Counted from the first letter of the stretch, positions 45,174-54,557 are shown. The stretch: DNA of 64,000 nucleotides from UBA4744 sp963707435 (GCA_963707435.1 CAVPPF010000005.1:629228-693227); one strand, 5' to 3'. The notes: generated by a model from the sequence alone, not told the origin. A program made the numbers and translations.

Positions 45174-45617
45174 GTGCGCTTCTTCCGTGTCCCGGTGGTC
45201 GACTTCCAGGAAGGTCTATTGCCCCTTGTGTGCGTATACGGCGGGTCAGAGGTCAACGAGCTTCGACCGGTTCGCGCCTACGGAAGTACCGGATTGCGGC
45301 CAACAACTGCGGGGTTCCTCCCGGTCAGCGAACCCGGGCTCCGGGAACGCAAGCGGCGGCAACGACGTACCGACGCAAGTGTCATCGTCGTCTTGCTGGC
45401 CACAGTGGCGTTCCTCGACGCGTGGACTTCTCTATTCGCCGCGTTCTTCGCAGCGGCTGTCTTTGCTCAGGGCAACGTGATGCGTGGACTCCGGGTTAAC
45501 AGCCGTGGACAGGTTTCCATCTATCGCCCTCATCCCAAGTTCATCGCAGCCTGGAAAGAACAATCGGCCAATCGCCCCCAACAGGAGGGTGCTGAATCGG
45601 AGACGCCTTCCACCTAG
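45174..45617 (+). CDS. Small membrane protein of unknown function
   Basis: 147 residues from GTG, the only start available before an upstream in-frame stop. A hydrophilic N-terminal part is followed by two hydrophobic helices (SVIVVLLATVAFL and FAAFFAAAVFAQ) and a basic tail (VNSRGQVSIYRPHPKFIAAW). Family not recognised. Island cargo. Confidence 0.5.
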   Translation: MRFFRVPVVDFQEGLLPLVCVYGGSEVNELRPVRAYGSTGLRPTTAGFLPVSEPGLRERKRRQRRTDASVIVVLLATVAFLDAWTSLFAAFFAAAVFAQGNVMRGLRVNSRGQVSIYRPHPKFIAAWKEQSANRPQQEGAESETPST

Positions 45618-45660
45618 GGCGCAAGAGGAGACGTGAGCAGCATGTAAGAGTCGATTCCCT

Positions 45661-45760
45661 CGGAGAACCGAGCGCATTCGTGCCGATAGCGGACGGGTCG
45701 GGGGTAGGTGCGTTACTGCTCGGATAATGTTGTTCTGGGACGCCGGGCTGGTTCGCAATC
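45661..45760 (+). repeat. Interspersed intergenic repeat, member 1
   Basis: Core ACCGAGCGCATTCGTGCCGA, then AGGTGCGTTACTGCTCGGAT and CTGGTTCGCAA. Related stretches occur at 46513, 47165, 62001 and 63421. Lies in the 45618-45926 gap, which has no gene. Confidence 0.5.
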
Positions 45761-45926
45761 GGTTGGGCATGCCAGTCTGGATGATTCGTTGGTGTTCTCT
45801 TCCAACTGGGTGCAGGCTCCGTCGACTGCAGACGTAGCGATGACCGTGTGTTCGTGTCGGCGGGATTCTCCGATATCCACAGGGGGATTCACCGCCGGTG
45901 GCCCACCCCGCCGGGACCGTTCGTGG

Positions 45927-46328
45927 TCAGTAGGCGTCTCGTTTGCGCATATCTTTCAGCTTGATCAGGTTTCGCTCGACTACCTTTTTGAGGTCGTCGA
46001 GCGTCATCACGAATGGCTCCACGGTGCTCGGGTAGAGTTCCAGCGCGCTCTCGACATCTCCGGTGATCTCGAACAGCTCATCGCTCTGGGTCGGTCCGCC
46101 TAGTTGTAGTTCCTTGAACGGGCCGTACAGCTCCTCCCCGGTGATCTCACCGCGGTGGAAGAGTTCCAACAAGGCCACCATCTCCGTCATGAACGTTTCC
46201 CGAGCTTCCTTCACGGCAGCGTCGCGGGGTTCTCCATGCCACTTCACCAGTTCGGCGGGAGAAATCTCTCCCCGTCGCCGCTGTTCGAGTTTGGCGAGCA
46301 TCTCTTCTCTTGTTCGTCCTTGGTCCAT
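45927..46328 (-). CDS. Soluble hypothetical protein of the island
   Basis: 133 residues, highly charged and helical (REEMLAKLEQRRRGEIS, AVKEARETFMTEMVALLELF), without membrane segments or cysteines. The composition looks coding and the frame is the only one intact here. Two acidic repeats of the type RRGEIS/HRGEIT suggest an internal duplication. Function unknown. Confidence 0.55.
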   Translation of the reverse strand: MDQGRTREEMLAKLEQRRRGEISPAELVKWHGEPRDAAVKEARETFMTEMVALLELFHRGEITGEELYGPFKELQLGGPTQSDELFEITGDVESALELYPSTVEPFVMTLDDLKKVVERNLIKLKDMRKRDAY

Positions 46329-46512
46329 CGGTTTTCCTAGTTATCCACCGGTGTTCCACGATACGTCCCCAGTCCCGAGGAAGCCACGATTATTGCGCGG
46401 TCGAAGAGCCAAGCCCCACCCGGAATCCAGCAGATGATTGCCACTCCATGCTCACCATCCGTGCGAACTGTCAGGCTCTATGTGCGGTCACGCCGGGTGG
46501 TCGACTAGTACT

Positions 46513-46610
46513 TGGAGACCCGAGCGCATCAGTGCCGGTATGCGCGGTTCGAGGAAACGGGCGATATGGCGCCTGATCTGACGATCTGGGCGGCCTCGAT
46601 GGCAGACCTT
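46513..46610 (+). repeat. Interspersed intergenic repeat, member 2
   Basis: GGAGACCCGAGCGCATCAGT, then GCCGGTA; degenerate downstream (ATCTGGGCGGCCTCG). Fills most of the 46329-46664 gap, which has no supported gene. Confidence 0.4.
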
Positions 46611-46664
46611 GGTTGCTTCGGATGGCGGAACACAGAAGAAGCCGGCGGAGGGCGCCTTGGCTGG

Positions 46665-47051
46665 TCAACCTTGGCTGTCGGTGATCAGCCTGGCACGAAT
46701 CTGAGCGATTTCTTTCTCCAGCGCCGGAAGATCGGCCGCCTCATCGATACGCCGGTTGAACCCTTCGGTCTGTTTCCCGGGGATCCCAATACCGCCCACG
46801 CTTCCGTCCTGCCAAGATGGGTCAATCCGTTGACCCAGAAGGGCGTCCCGGCGCTGTTCGAGCTGCTCCAAGTAGCGATGCAGAGTCGACTCTGTGGTTG
46901 TCTCCTGGCCGGCAGCTGCTGCGGCTGCCTGAAGAGCGAGCAATCGCTCTCTCAGTTCGACCCGTTCCCCAAACGCATCGGCTGGGACCTCCCTAAGACT
47001 CTTTTTCACGCTGAGGATCTCGTCGAGAATCTTTCCCAAGTCGTCCGCCAT
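46665..47051 (-). CDS. Coiled-coil hypothetical protein of the island
   Basis: 128 residues with long amphipathic helices (KILDEILSVKKSLREV, ERLLALQAAAAAAGQ, LHRYLEQLEQRRDALL, LEKEIAQIRARLI). No motif or family recognised. An acidic, fully helical small protein; could be a structural partner or antitoxin-like factor, but nothing proves this. Confidence 0.55.
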   Translation of the reverse strand: MADDLGKILDEILSVKKSLREVPADAFGERVELRERLLALQAAAAAAGQETTTESTLHRYLEQLEQRRDALLGQRIDPSWQDGSVGGIGIPGKQTEGFNRRIDEAADLPALEKEIAQIRARLITDSQG

Positions 47052-47164
47052 CGGGCACCTCCTGTTGCTTTCAACCTACATCCTTAATCGTCTGCGCACC
47101 GCCCAACATGCAGCAGAGGCACAACGTCCACCGCCACAATCAGTGTTCGTCGGCCGCTCGCAGA

Positions 47165-47280
47165 GTCCGGACGACCCGAGCGCGTAGGTGCCGATCGGGA
47201 GCGGGGGGACGAAAGGTGCGTTGTCGCTACCGAACAGGGCGATCTGGGCGACGTGGCGGTTTTCAGGCTGGTTCGCGACA
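47165..47280 (+). repeat. Interspersed intergenic repeat, member 3
   Basis: ACCCGAGCGCGTAGGTGCCG, then AAGGTGCGTTGTCGCT and GGCTGGTTCGCGAC; aligns to member 1 over about 100 bp with many substitutions. Occupies the 47052-47355 gap. Confidence 0.45.
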
Positions 47281-47355
47281 GAGGTAGCGAGCGGCGGCGA
47301 TGCGAAGGTCGGCGCCTGATCCGCCTGCGCTACCTTCCTCTCCGGGTGCCGCCTG

Positions 47356-48126
47356 TCAACTCGGCGGGTCGGTGACCAGCGCCAAGTCGGTGATGTGATA
47401 GCGGAAGAACTCGCCTTCGCTCCACCGGTCGGTGCCGTAGTGCCAGCCGAGCCTGCCGGAGTCGGGGACGGTAGCACCGTCGAAGGTTGCGTGGCTGGTG
47501 AATTCGCCTCCAAAAGGGTGGAGACCGAAGGTGCCGGTGCCGTCGGGGTCACCCCACCGGTCGAGAACGACGGATTGGATGTACCCGTCCGGGCTGAGCC
47601 GGTAGTTGACGTGCACGGGTTTGTCCTCGATGTGGTAGCGGGCGCTGAGGTGGGTGTCGTCGTCGGCTGCCCATTCAACATCGAAGCGTGGCAGTAGCGC
47701 ACATGGTATCCATACGCCTTCGGCGGCTGCCCGTTCGGCCGCGCTCCGTGAGACGTCGGGCCCCTCGGTGTGCATTACTCGGACGAGACCGGCCAGCTTC
47801 CAGTCCATTTCGCCGTGTCCCTGGGCGTAGTGGTCGGATCCGCTGATGATCCCGGCGGCGCGGGCCGCCCAGATGAACCCCAGGTGGGGGGTGAGCACCT
47901 CACGCGCCCGGAACGGGAGCCACCGTCCGATCTTGATGCGGCCCCGCATGCGTATCCGTGTCGTGCGGGCAAGTGGACTCCCGGGAGCGATCGCGGTTCG
48001 GAGATAGCGTTGCACCGGTTCTGGGAGCCCCTCCAGCTCGGCCTCTGTGAACTGACCCACCGCGCCCTGCGTGAGCGTGCTCTCGATCTGGGCGAGCCTG
48101 TCCCGGGTCATCGGGTCTCGCTCCAC
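47356..48126 (-). CDS. DUF6920/DUF6544-like protein
   Basis: 256 residues (a start at 48111 is also possible). LEGLPEPVQRYLRTAIAPG, IRMRGRIKIGRWLPFRARE and YRLSPDGYIQSVVLDRWGDP are features I associate with this family of unknown function; TFGLHPFGGEFTSH is near the end. No membrane segment. Island cargo. Confidence 0.75.
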   Translation of the reverse strand: MERDPMTRDRLAQIESTLTQGAVGQFTEAELEGLPEPVQRYLRTAIAPGSPLARTTRIRMRGRIKIGRWLPFRAREVLTPHLGFIWAARAAGIISGSDHYAQGHGEMDWKLAGLVRVMHTEGPDVSRSAAERAAAEGVWIPCALLPRFDVEWAADDDTHLSARYHIEDKPVHVNYRLSPDGYIQSVVLDRWGDPDGTGTFGLHPFGGEFTSHATFDGATVPDSGRLGWHYGTDRWSEGEFFRYHITDLALVTDPPS

Positions 48127-48442
48127 TCCTCGAAGCGTAGGCCTACGGAGGCAGCACGGGTCACCCAGATACCTCTTGCCGAGTCCACTTTCAGCAGTCC
48201 TGCTCGTGGCGTTCTCTTTGCTATTGCCGACATGACCAAATTCTCCGTCTGATGTCGAGAGCTTCGTGCATCGCCGACGTTACCGAGTGACATCGCCCTC
48301 CAGAAATCGCCGACCCTCGTGATCCACCCAGCCGTTAGGAAGCCACGCAGAATCACGCTGACATCGCCCTTCTCAGAGGCATCAAACGCATCCGCTATCC
48401 GGCAATCTGCGCCAGCAAGACATTATCTGGGAGCACGCCCGG
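48127..48442. other. Non-coding stretch in the island
   Basis: 316 bp between the DUF6920-type gene and the SEC-C gene. Open frames here lack starts or family signatures; nothing is called. Confidence 0.5.
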
Positions 48443-48949
48443 CTACCGGCCGGGCAGGCCATGGCAGTGCTTGTACTTGAGACCCGAACCGCACGGGCAT
48501 CGCTCGTTGCGCCCGACCTTGGTCGGCACCGCTCGAGATTGAGCAGACATATTTCCGCTGAGCTCGCCTCGCTGCTCGCTGGCAGCGAGCTCGCCCTCCC
48601 ACCTGCGGAGACGCTCGCTCCACGCTCGGAGCCGTTCCTCGACCGCCGTCGCGTCCAACTCGCGGCGGGCGACCTGATCCTGGCGTCTGGCCAGCTCCTC
48701 TTCAGCCTTTTCGGCGAACACCGGCGACGGACCACCGGCGGAATCGCCGAACACGCTCACCAACTCCCGGTCGATCATGGCGGCGATGGCACGACCCATC
48801 GAGATGCCGGCTGAGTCGCAGTAGCGCTTCCACGTCGACCACGTGGACGCCGTCACCGGCACGCGGACCATTCGGTACGTCTCGCTCTGTCCAAGACCGG
48901 AGAGCAGCTTGCGGTCGATCCTGGCCAACATGCCACGTTCGAGATCCAT
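48443..48949 (-). CDS. SEC-C zinc-motif protein of the island
   Basis: 168 residues. The N-terminal 60 residues (VPVTASTWSTWKRYCDSAGI, then SMGRAIAAMIDREL) resemble a small DNA-binding or RHH-like domain, a coiled coil follows (about 75-125), and the C-terminus is a SEC-C zinc motif (GRNERCPCGSGLKYKHCHG). GGAGA precedes the ATG, and a perfect palindrome sits immediately upstream, so it is likely an autoregulated DNA-binding factor of the element (inference). Confidence 0.8.
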   Translation of the reverse strand: MDLERGMLARIDRKLLSGLGQSETYRMVRVPVTASTWSTWKRYCDSAGISMGRAIAAMIDRELVSVFGDSAGGPSPVFAEKAEEELARRQDQVARRELDATAVEERLRAWSERLRRWEGELAASEQRGELSGNMSAQSRAVPTKVGRNERCPCGSGLKYKHCHGLPGR

Positions 48950-48960
48950 TACCGTCTCCT

Positions 48961-48976
48961 GTGTCTACATGTAGAC
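48961..48976. promoter_or_regulatory. 16-bp palindromic operator of the SEC-C gene
   Basis: TGTCTACATGTAGACA is a perfect palindrome, 11 bp upstream of the SEC-C ATG and next to its ribosome site. Position and symmetry fit a dimeric repressor site that blocks the promoter or transcription start; the binder may be the SEC-C protein itself. Confidence 0.65.
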
Positions 48977-49006
48977 ACCCAGCAACTTGTTGCAGGTGCG
49001 TGTGGT

Positions 49007-49484
49007 GTTGACAGGGTGCTGTGCGCGATGCGCGTGTGCGATCGGATGCGCGTGGAGCGACGTACTGGTCGTCTGGTCCGCAAGTCTGTTCCGCTGAATC
49101 TCATGCTTCGCATGCATCTGAGTTCGCTTGTCTGATCGGGCAGAAGGTCGTCGGGCTTCATCGAGACCACGGTCTCTCTTTGGGCCCGAATGAGTTTGGG
49201 TGCCGCGACAGCCGGGACGCCCAGCCATTGCAATAGCCGACGCCAAGCTGCCGACGACGGGCATGCGTCCGCTCGTTTGAACCGGTAGTTGGCAGCCGCT
49301 CGAGGTCGACCACTGGTTCCATAGCCGCTAGAAGACCCCTTGACCCTGTCAGCAGAGTGTCAAGCACCCTGTCAACGCCAATCGCCATGCGCTGGATTGG
49401 CGAGTTGACAGCTACCGGAATATGGAGCCCTGACCAGGCGAAACAGGGGAAATGGCAACGAAATGACATCGGGATGACAGGGTG
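49007..49484. repeat. Four dispersed TGACAGGGT(G) sites
   Basis: Sites at 49007-49017 (plus), 49343-49351 (minus), 49365-49375 (minus) and 49475-49484 (plus). Two on each strand, placed upstream of the integrase and near the att end: the arrangement suits arm-type integrase or excisionase sites, or iterons. Confidence 0.65.
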
Positions 49485-49542
49485 CCATCACATCCTTGGA
49501 GGTGGCCTCACTAGGCCAGTCGCCGGATGATGGATCGAACGC

Positions 49543-50682
49543 ATGGCCCATATCGAGAAACGGCCCGATCGCCGCAAAGCGTGGCGGGTCCGTTACCGCG
49601 ATCCGCTGGGTCGGGAGCGGTCGAGGAGCTTCGCCCGTAAGGCGGACGCCGACCGGTTCATGGCCACTGTCCAAGCCGACCTCATCCGGGGTGATTGGAC
49701 CGACCCGCGGCTATCGAAGATCACGGTCGAGGACTGGGCCGAACGGTGGCTTCGAACCAAGTCGCACCTCAAACCCAAGACCTTGGCCGGCTACCGATCG
49801 AACCTCCAGGCGCATGTCATTCCCGCATTCGGTGGGTACCAGCTGCGACATGTCGACCGGATGGCCGTCGAGGATTGGGTGGCGGACCTGCAGGCATCCG
49901 GTCTCGGACCCTCCGGGATACGCCAGGCACGCCAGGTGTTGAACAGCATGCTCACGCTGGCCGTGGACGCCGGCTACCTCCCATCCAACCCGGTTGACGG
50001 GGTGCGGACTCCTCGGCAACCCGAACCGTCGATGCTGTTCCTCGATGCCGATCAAGTGGAGCGGCTCGCCACGTCGATCCATGAGCCCTATGGCACCCTC
50101 GTCTATCTGCTCGCCTACGGCGGACTCCGCTGGGGAGAGGCGGCCGCCCTCAGGCGTGGAAGATGTGATCTCGTCCAGTCCCGGATCGAGGTCGCCGAGT
50201 CGGTATCCGAAGCCGGAGGCGAGCTTCATTTCGGCCCCACCAAGAACCATCGAAGCCGGATAGTCGGCATCCCCGGGTTCCTTCGCGACCTCCTCAGCGA
50301 ACACCTCGACCAACACGTGCCCGACGAAACCGACGCACTGGTGTTCACCTCACCGCTCGGTGCGCCACTTCGCAACAGCAACTTCCGGCGGCAGGTCTGG
50401 TACACAGCCGTCGAGCGGGCCGAACTCCCGCAAGGCCTCAGGATCCACGATCTCCGCCACACCTGCGCGAGCCTCCTCATCGCCGCCGGTGCCAACCCCA
50501 AAGCCGTCCAGGTCCACCTCGGCCACTCGTCCATCTCGGTGACCATGGACCGCTACACCCACCTGTTCCCATCCGATGTGGACGACCTCGTTAGACGGCT
50601 CACTGACATCCGGGCTCGAAGTCTCGCGGCCCAGCCGCGGCCCAGAGACCGGTCACGCGGAATAGAACTCGGTGGGAGATGA
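49543..50682 (+). CDS. Tyrosine recombinase (integrase) of the tRNA-Arg element
   Basis: 379 residues. An arm-type N-terminal domain (about 1-50) is followed by the SAM-like core-binding domain (about 60-160) and the catalytic domain with Arg196 (GGLRWGE), Lys234 (TKNHRSR), His302 and Arg305 (HDLRHT), His328 (LGHSS) and nucleophile Tyr338 (DRYTHLFP). All catalytic residues are present. It ends 33 bp from tRNA-Arg, pointing at the attachment site. Confidence 0.95.
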   Translation: MAHIEKRPDRRKAWRVRYRDPLGRERSRSFARKADADRFMATVQADLIRGDWTDPRLSKITVEDWAERWLRTKSHLKPKTLAGYRSNLQAHVIPAFGGYQLRHVDRMAVEDWVADLQASGLGPSGIRQARQVLNSMLTLAVDAGYLPSNPVDGVRTPRQPEPSMLFLDADQVERLATSIHEPYGTLVYLLAYGGLRWGEAAALRRGRCDLVQSRIEVAESVSEAGGELHFGPTKNHRSRIVGIPGFLRDLLSEHLDQHVPDETDALVFTSPLGAPLRNSNFRRQVWYTAVERAELPQGLRIHDLRHTCASLLIAAGANPKAVQVHLGHSSISVTMDRYTHLFPSDVDDLVRRLTDIRARSLAAQPRPRDRSRGIELGGR

Positions 50683-50685
50683 CGA

Positions 50686-50709
50686 AAGCCCCTGCAAACA
50701 CAGGGGCTT
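50686..50709 (-). terminator. Terminator hairpin between integrase and tRNA-Arg
   Basis: AAGCCCCTG with its complement, 6-nt loop. On the minus strand it is followed by TTTCGTC, so it ends the tRNA-Arg transcript; it may also serve the integrase from the other side. Confidence 0.7.
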
Positions 50710-50713
50710 CACT

Positions 50714-50790
<77 letters not shown>

Positions 50791-50894
50791 ACAACTCCCG
50801 GATTCAGGAGCTTGCCCGGTAAAGGTAGTCGACCCCGGCCCAAAGGAAAACCCAACACCTTGACCACCGGGCGACCGGGGGTATGCTTCTGCGC

Positions 50895-50981
50895 ACTCAT
50901 CTTGAGCGGTGGAGGGACAGGCCCGATGAAACCGCGGCAACCGATCCTCCGGATCAAGGTGCCAAGGCCTGATCGATGAGG
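50895..50981 (+). promoter_or_regulatory. SAM-I (S-box) riboswitch upstream of metH
   Basis: The conserved SAM-I core elements occur in order: GAGGGACAGGCCCGATGAAA, CCGCGGCAACC, then GGTGCCAA and GATCGATGAG. The P1 stem pairs CTCATC (50896-50901) with GATGAG (50975-50980). S-adenosylmethionine binding would report methionine sufficiency and lower expression of methionine synthase. Confidence 0.9.
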
Positions 50982-50990
50982 TGGCGGATA

Positions 50991-51019
50991 CGCTCCTCTT
51001 CGATCCATGACAAGGAGCG
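50991..51019 (+). promoter_or_regulatory. Shine-Dalgarno-sequestering hairpin of metH
   Basis: CGCTCCT (50991-50997) is a perfect complement of AGGAGCG (51013-51019), the metH ribosome site, with a 15-nt loop. No T-run terminator is visible, so the riboswitch probably acts at translation. Confidence 0.7.
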
Positions 51020-51021
51020 GC

Positions 51022-54000
51022 ATGGCGGACTACGTCCAGGCAGTGACCAACCGGGTGGTCGTCTACGACGGTGCCATGGGAACCTCGCTCCAGGCGGCCG
51101 GACTCACCGCCGACGACTTCGGCAGCGACGACCTCGACGGCTGCAATGAGCTGCTGAGCGTCACCCGTCCGGACGTGGTCCGGGCCGTCCACGCCTCCTT
51201 CCTGGAGGTCGGCGTCGATGTCGTCGAGACCAACAGCTTCGGCGGGTTCTCGATCCCGCTTTCCGAATACGGGCTGGAAGACCGGGTGCTCGAGTTGAAC
51301 GTGGCCGCCGCCCGGATCGCCAAAGAGGTGGCGCTCGAGTTCAGCACCACCGACCGGCCCCGCTGGGTTGCCGGATCGATCGGCCCGGGGACCAAGTTCG
51401 CCACGCTGGGGCAGATCACCTACCGGGAACTTCGGGACGCCTACGAGGAGCAAGCGGCCGGCCTGCTCGAAGGTGGTGTGGACCTGTTCATCATCGAGAC
51501 CCAGTTCGACCTGCTGGGTCTCAAGGCGGCCATCAACGGCGCCCGCCGGGCCATGTCCCGGATCCGTCGAAAGGTACCCATCCAGGCCCAGGTGACCATG
51601 GAAGCCACCGGGCGGATGCTGCCGGGCACGGAGATCGGTGCGGCCCTTGCCGCCATCGACCCCATGCGCCCCGACGTGTTCGGTATCAACTGCGCAACCG
51701 GTCCGGCCGAGATGACCGAACACCTGCGTCATCTCTCTGCCCACTCGCGGATGCCGATCGCGGTGATCCCCAACGCCGGATTGCCCGAAGTCCGCGACGG
51801 CGCCGTCTGCTACGACCTCTCCCCTGCCGAACTGGCTCACCATCACGCTCGCTTCATCACCGAACTCGGGGTGACCGTCGTCGGTGGTTGCTGCGGTACG
51901 ACTCCCGAGCATCTCCGCACCGTCGTCGATGCCGTCCGGGACCTCACACCCGCTCCGCGCAAGCCCGATCATCAACCGGGAGCCGCTTCGACGTACAGCT
52001 TCGTCCCCTTCCATCAAGACACCTCCTTCCTCATCGTCGGCGAACGGACCAACGCCAACGGCTCCAGGCAATTTCGTGAAGCGCTGCTCGCCGAGGACTG
52101 GGACACCGCCGTCCAGATGGGAAGAGACCAGATCCGGGAAGGTGCCCACCTCGTCGACCTCAGCGTCGACTACGTCGGCAGGGATGGCACCCGGGACATG
52201 GACGAGCTTGCCCGGCGTTTCACCGGCCAGGTGAGCGTCCCGATCGTGCTCGACTCCACCGAACCGCACGTCCTCGAGTCGGGTTTGCAGTGGATCGGCG
52301 GGCGGGCCGTTCTGAACTCGGCCAACCTGGAAGACGGCGAGGAAGCGGGATCCCGGTTCGACCGGGTGATGTCCCTGGCTCAAGAGTACGGGGCGGCCGT
52401 GATCTGCCTGCTCATCGACGAGGAAGGCCAGGCTCGCGACGTCGAATGGAAGATGCGGGTGGCGCACCGCATCTACCGGCTGGCCGTCGAACGGTACGGT
52501 CTCGAAGCCGGAGATCTGATCTTCGACCCGCTGACCTTCCCCTTGAGCACGGGCGGCGAGGACCTGCGCGGCGATGGTCTCGCCACCCTCGAAGCCCTCA
52601 AGAGAATCAAAGCCGAACTGGGGGGAGTGAACACAATCCTCGGTGTTTCCAACGTGTCTTTCGGGCTCAAGCCGGCCGCTCGCCACGTCATCAACTCGGT
52701 CTTCCTGCACGAGGCCGTCGAACACGGGCTGGATGCCGCCATCGTGCATGCCGCACGTATCCAACCCCTGCACCGCATTCCGCCCGAGCAGAAGGACGCA
52801 ACCCTCGACCTGATCTACGACCGGCGGACGAACACCTACGACCCCCTGGCCCGGATCCTCGAGTTGTTCGCCGATGTGCAGGCGACCGTCATCGAACAAG
52901 AGGACCGGACCGGCTGGCCGGTGGAGCAGCGCCTCGAGTATCGCATCGTCGAGGGCGACCGGGAGGGGCTCACCGACGATCTGGACGAAGCACTGGCCAC
53001 CGGCATGCCCGCCCTGGCCATCATCAACGACATCCTCCTGACCGGGATGAGAACCGTCGGTGACCTGTTCGCGTCCGGCGACATGCAGCTCCCGTTCGTG
53101 CTGCAGTCGGCCGAGACGATGAAGATGGCCGTTTCCCACCTCGAACCGCACATGGAACGCTCCGACGAGGCCGGCCGTGGCTCGATTGTGCTCGCAACGG
53201 TCAAGGGCGACGTGCACGACATCGGCAAGAACCTGGTGGACATCATCCTCACCAACAACGGGTACCAGGTCCACAACCTCGGCATCAAAGTGGGAATCTC
53301 CGAGATGATCGAGAAAGCCCTGGAAACCAACGCAGACGCCATTGGGATGAGCGGCCTGCTGGTCAAGTCCACACTGATCATGCGCGACAACCTGATCGAA
53401 CTGATCGACCGGGACCTGGCACATCTCCCGGTCATCCTCGGCGGGGCAGCACTCACCCGTGTGTACGTCGAGCGCGACCTGCGGGAGGTCTATCCCGGAC
53501 CACTCTTCTACGGAAAGAACGCATTTGCCGGCCTGGCCGTGATGGAACAAATCGCCGCCAACGCCCACGTCGACGATCCCGACTTCGGCCGGAGGTCAGA
53601 GGGCCGGCCACTCCCTCCGCGCCGGCCCAGACCCGAGTCCGCCACCACAACCGTTCCGGAGCGCGCACCCGATGTGGCGATGGACAACGAGATCTTCTCC
53701 CCTCCGTTCCTCGGCGCGCGGGTCGTCAAAGGAATCGCCGTCGACGACATCGCCGACTATCTCAATGAAACTGCTCTGTTTCGGAACCAGTGGCATTTCC
53801 GGCCCGAAACCGACGAAAACGACCAGGCGTTCAAGGACCGGATCCGGCCCCAGCTGCGAGAGCAGTTGATTCGTGCGAAGGAAGAGCATCTGCTGATCCC
53901 CCAGGTGGTGTACGGGTTCTTTCCCGTCAACGGCGACGGCAACGAGCTGGTGGTCTGGGAGGACGAGAAGAGAACCCGCGAGAAGACGAGGTTCGCGTTC

Positions 54001-54483
54001 CCCCGCCAGGCGTCCGACCCGTATCTGTGCATTGCCGACTTCCACCGTCCGCTCGAAGGTGACGTCGACTACGCCGCATTCCATATCGTCACCATGGGCG
54101 AACGAGCCTCAGAACGGGCGGCGGAACTCTTCGCCGGCAACCACTACCGCGACTACCTCTTCCTCCACGGCCTGGCGGTGGAGATGGCCGAAGCCCTCGC
54201 CGAGTTCTGGCACCACCGGATCCGCACGGAATGGGGCTTCGCCGCAGAAGACGGACCGTCGCTGCAGGGGCTCTTCCGTCAGCAGTATCGGGGTGGCAGG
54301 TACTCGTGGGGTTACCCGGCCTGTCCCGACCTCGAAGACAACGCCCGCGTGGCAGATCTGCTCGATGCCGCCAGGATCGGCATCTCCGTGAGCGAGGAGA
54401 CGGGGTGGCAGTACCAGCCGGAGCAAACGACCTCAGCCATCATTTGCCACCACCCGCGGGCCAAGTACTTCATCGCCAGGTGA
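51022..54483 (+). CDS. metH: Cobalamin-dependent methionine synthase
   Basis: 1153 residues from the ATG 4 nt after AAGGAGCG. Four modules in order: homocysteine-binding barrel with zinc ligands (GINCATG, VGGCCGTTPEH), pterin-binding domain (LIVGERTNANGSRQF), cobalamin cap and B12 domain with GDVHDIGKN supplying the lower-ligand histidine, and the AdoMet reactivation domain (YSWGYPACPDLED, near the C-terminus). It methylates homocysteine with 5-methyltetrahydrofolate. Controlled by the SAM riboswitch. Confidence 0.97.
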   Translation: MADYVQAVTNRVVVYDGAMGTSLQAAGLTADDFGSDDLDGCNELLSVTRPDVVRAVHASFLEVGVDVVETNSFGGFSIPLSEYGLEDRVLELNVAAARIAKEVALEFSTTDRPRWVAGSIGPGTKFATLGQITYRELRDAYEEQAAGLLEGGVDLFIIETQFDLLGLKAAINGARRAMSRIRRKVPIQAQVTMEATGRMLPGTEIGAALAAIDPMRPDVFGINCATGPAEMTEHLRHLSAHSRMPIAVIPNAGLPEVRDGAVCYDLSPAELAHHHARFITELGVTVVGGCCGTTPEHLRTVVDAVRDLTPAPRKPDHQPGAASTYSFVPFHQDTSFLIVGERTNANGSRQFREALLAEDWDTAVQMGRDQIREGAHLVDLSVDYVGRDGTRDMDELARRFTGQVSVPIVLDSTEPHVLESGLQWIGGRAVLNSANLEDGEEAGSRFDRVMSLAQEYGAAVICLLIDEEGQARDVEWKMRVAHRIYRLAVERYGLEAGDLIFDPLTFPLSTGGEDLRGDGLATLEALKRIKAELGGVNTILGVSNVSFGLKPAARHVINSVFLHEAVEHGLDAAIVHAARIQPLHRIPPEQKDATLDLIYDRRTNTYDPLARILELFADVQATVIEQEDRTGWPVEQRLEYRIVEGDREGLTDDLDEALATGMPALAIINDILLTGMRTVGDLFASGDMQLPFVLQSAETMKMAVSHLEPHMERSDEAGRGSIVLATVKGDVHDIGKNLVDIILTNNGYQVHNLGIKVGISEMIEKALETNADAIGMSGLLVKSTLIMRDNLIELIDRDLAHLPVILGGAALTRVYVERDLREVYPGPLFYGKNAFAGLAVMEQIAANAHVDDPDFGRRSEGRPLPPRRPRPESATTTVPERAPDVAMDNEIFSPPFLGARVVKGIAVDDIADYLNETALFRNQWHFRPETDENDQAFKDRIRPQLREQLIRAKEEHLLIPQVVYGFFPVNGDGNELVVWEDEKRTREKTRFAFPRQASDPYLCIADFHRPLEGDVDYAAFHIVTMGERASERAAELFAGNHYRDYLFLHGLAVEMAEALAEFWHHRIRTEWGFAAEDGPSLQGLFRQQYRGGRYSWGYPACPDLEDNARVADLLDAARIGISVSEETGWQYQPEQTTSAIICHHPRAKYFIAR

Positions 54484-54557
54484 TCCCGCTTGCGGGGTGA
54501 ACGTCCGCTGCGTGCAACTGTGCAAGACTTCGCGGGTCGCGACCCGGGGAGAGACTG

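Larger units (their letters stand above)
48950..49542. other. Control region between SEC-C gene and integrase
   Basis: 593 bp without a supported gene. It holds the TGTCTACATGTAGACA palindrome and four copies of TGACAGGGT(G); see those entries. Confidence 0.6.

Noticed and set aside
50895..50981. SAM-IV or cobalamin riboswitch reading of the metH leader
   Set aside because: The GAGGGA...GATGAAA...GGCAACC...GGTGCCAA order and P1 fit SAM-I; no B12-box was found.
54484..54500. CCCGC-TT-GCGGG hairpin after metH as terminator
   Set aside because: A two-base loop and no T-run; not credible as a terminator.
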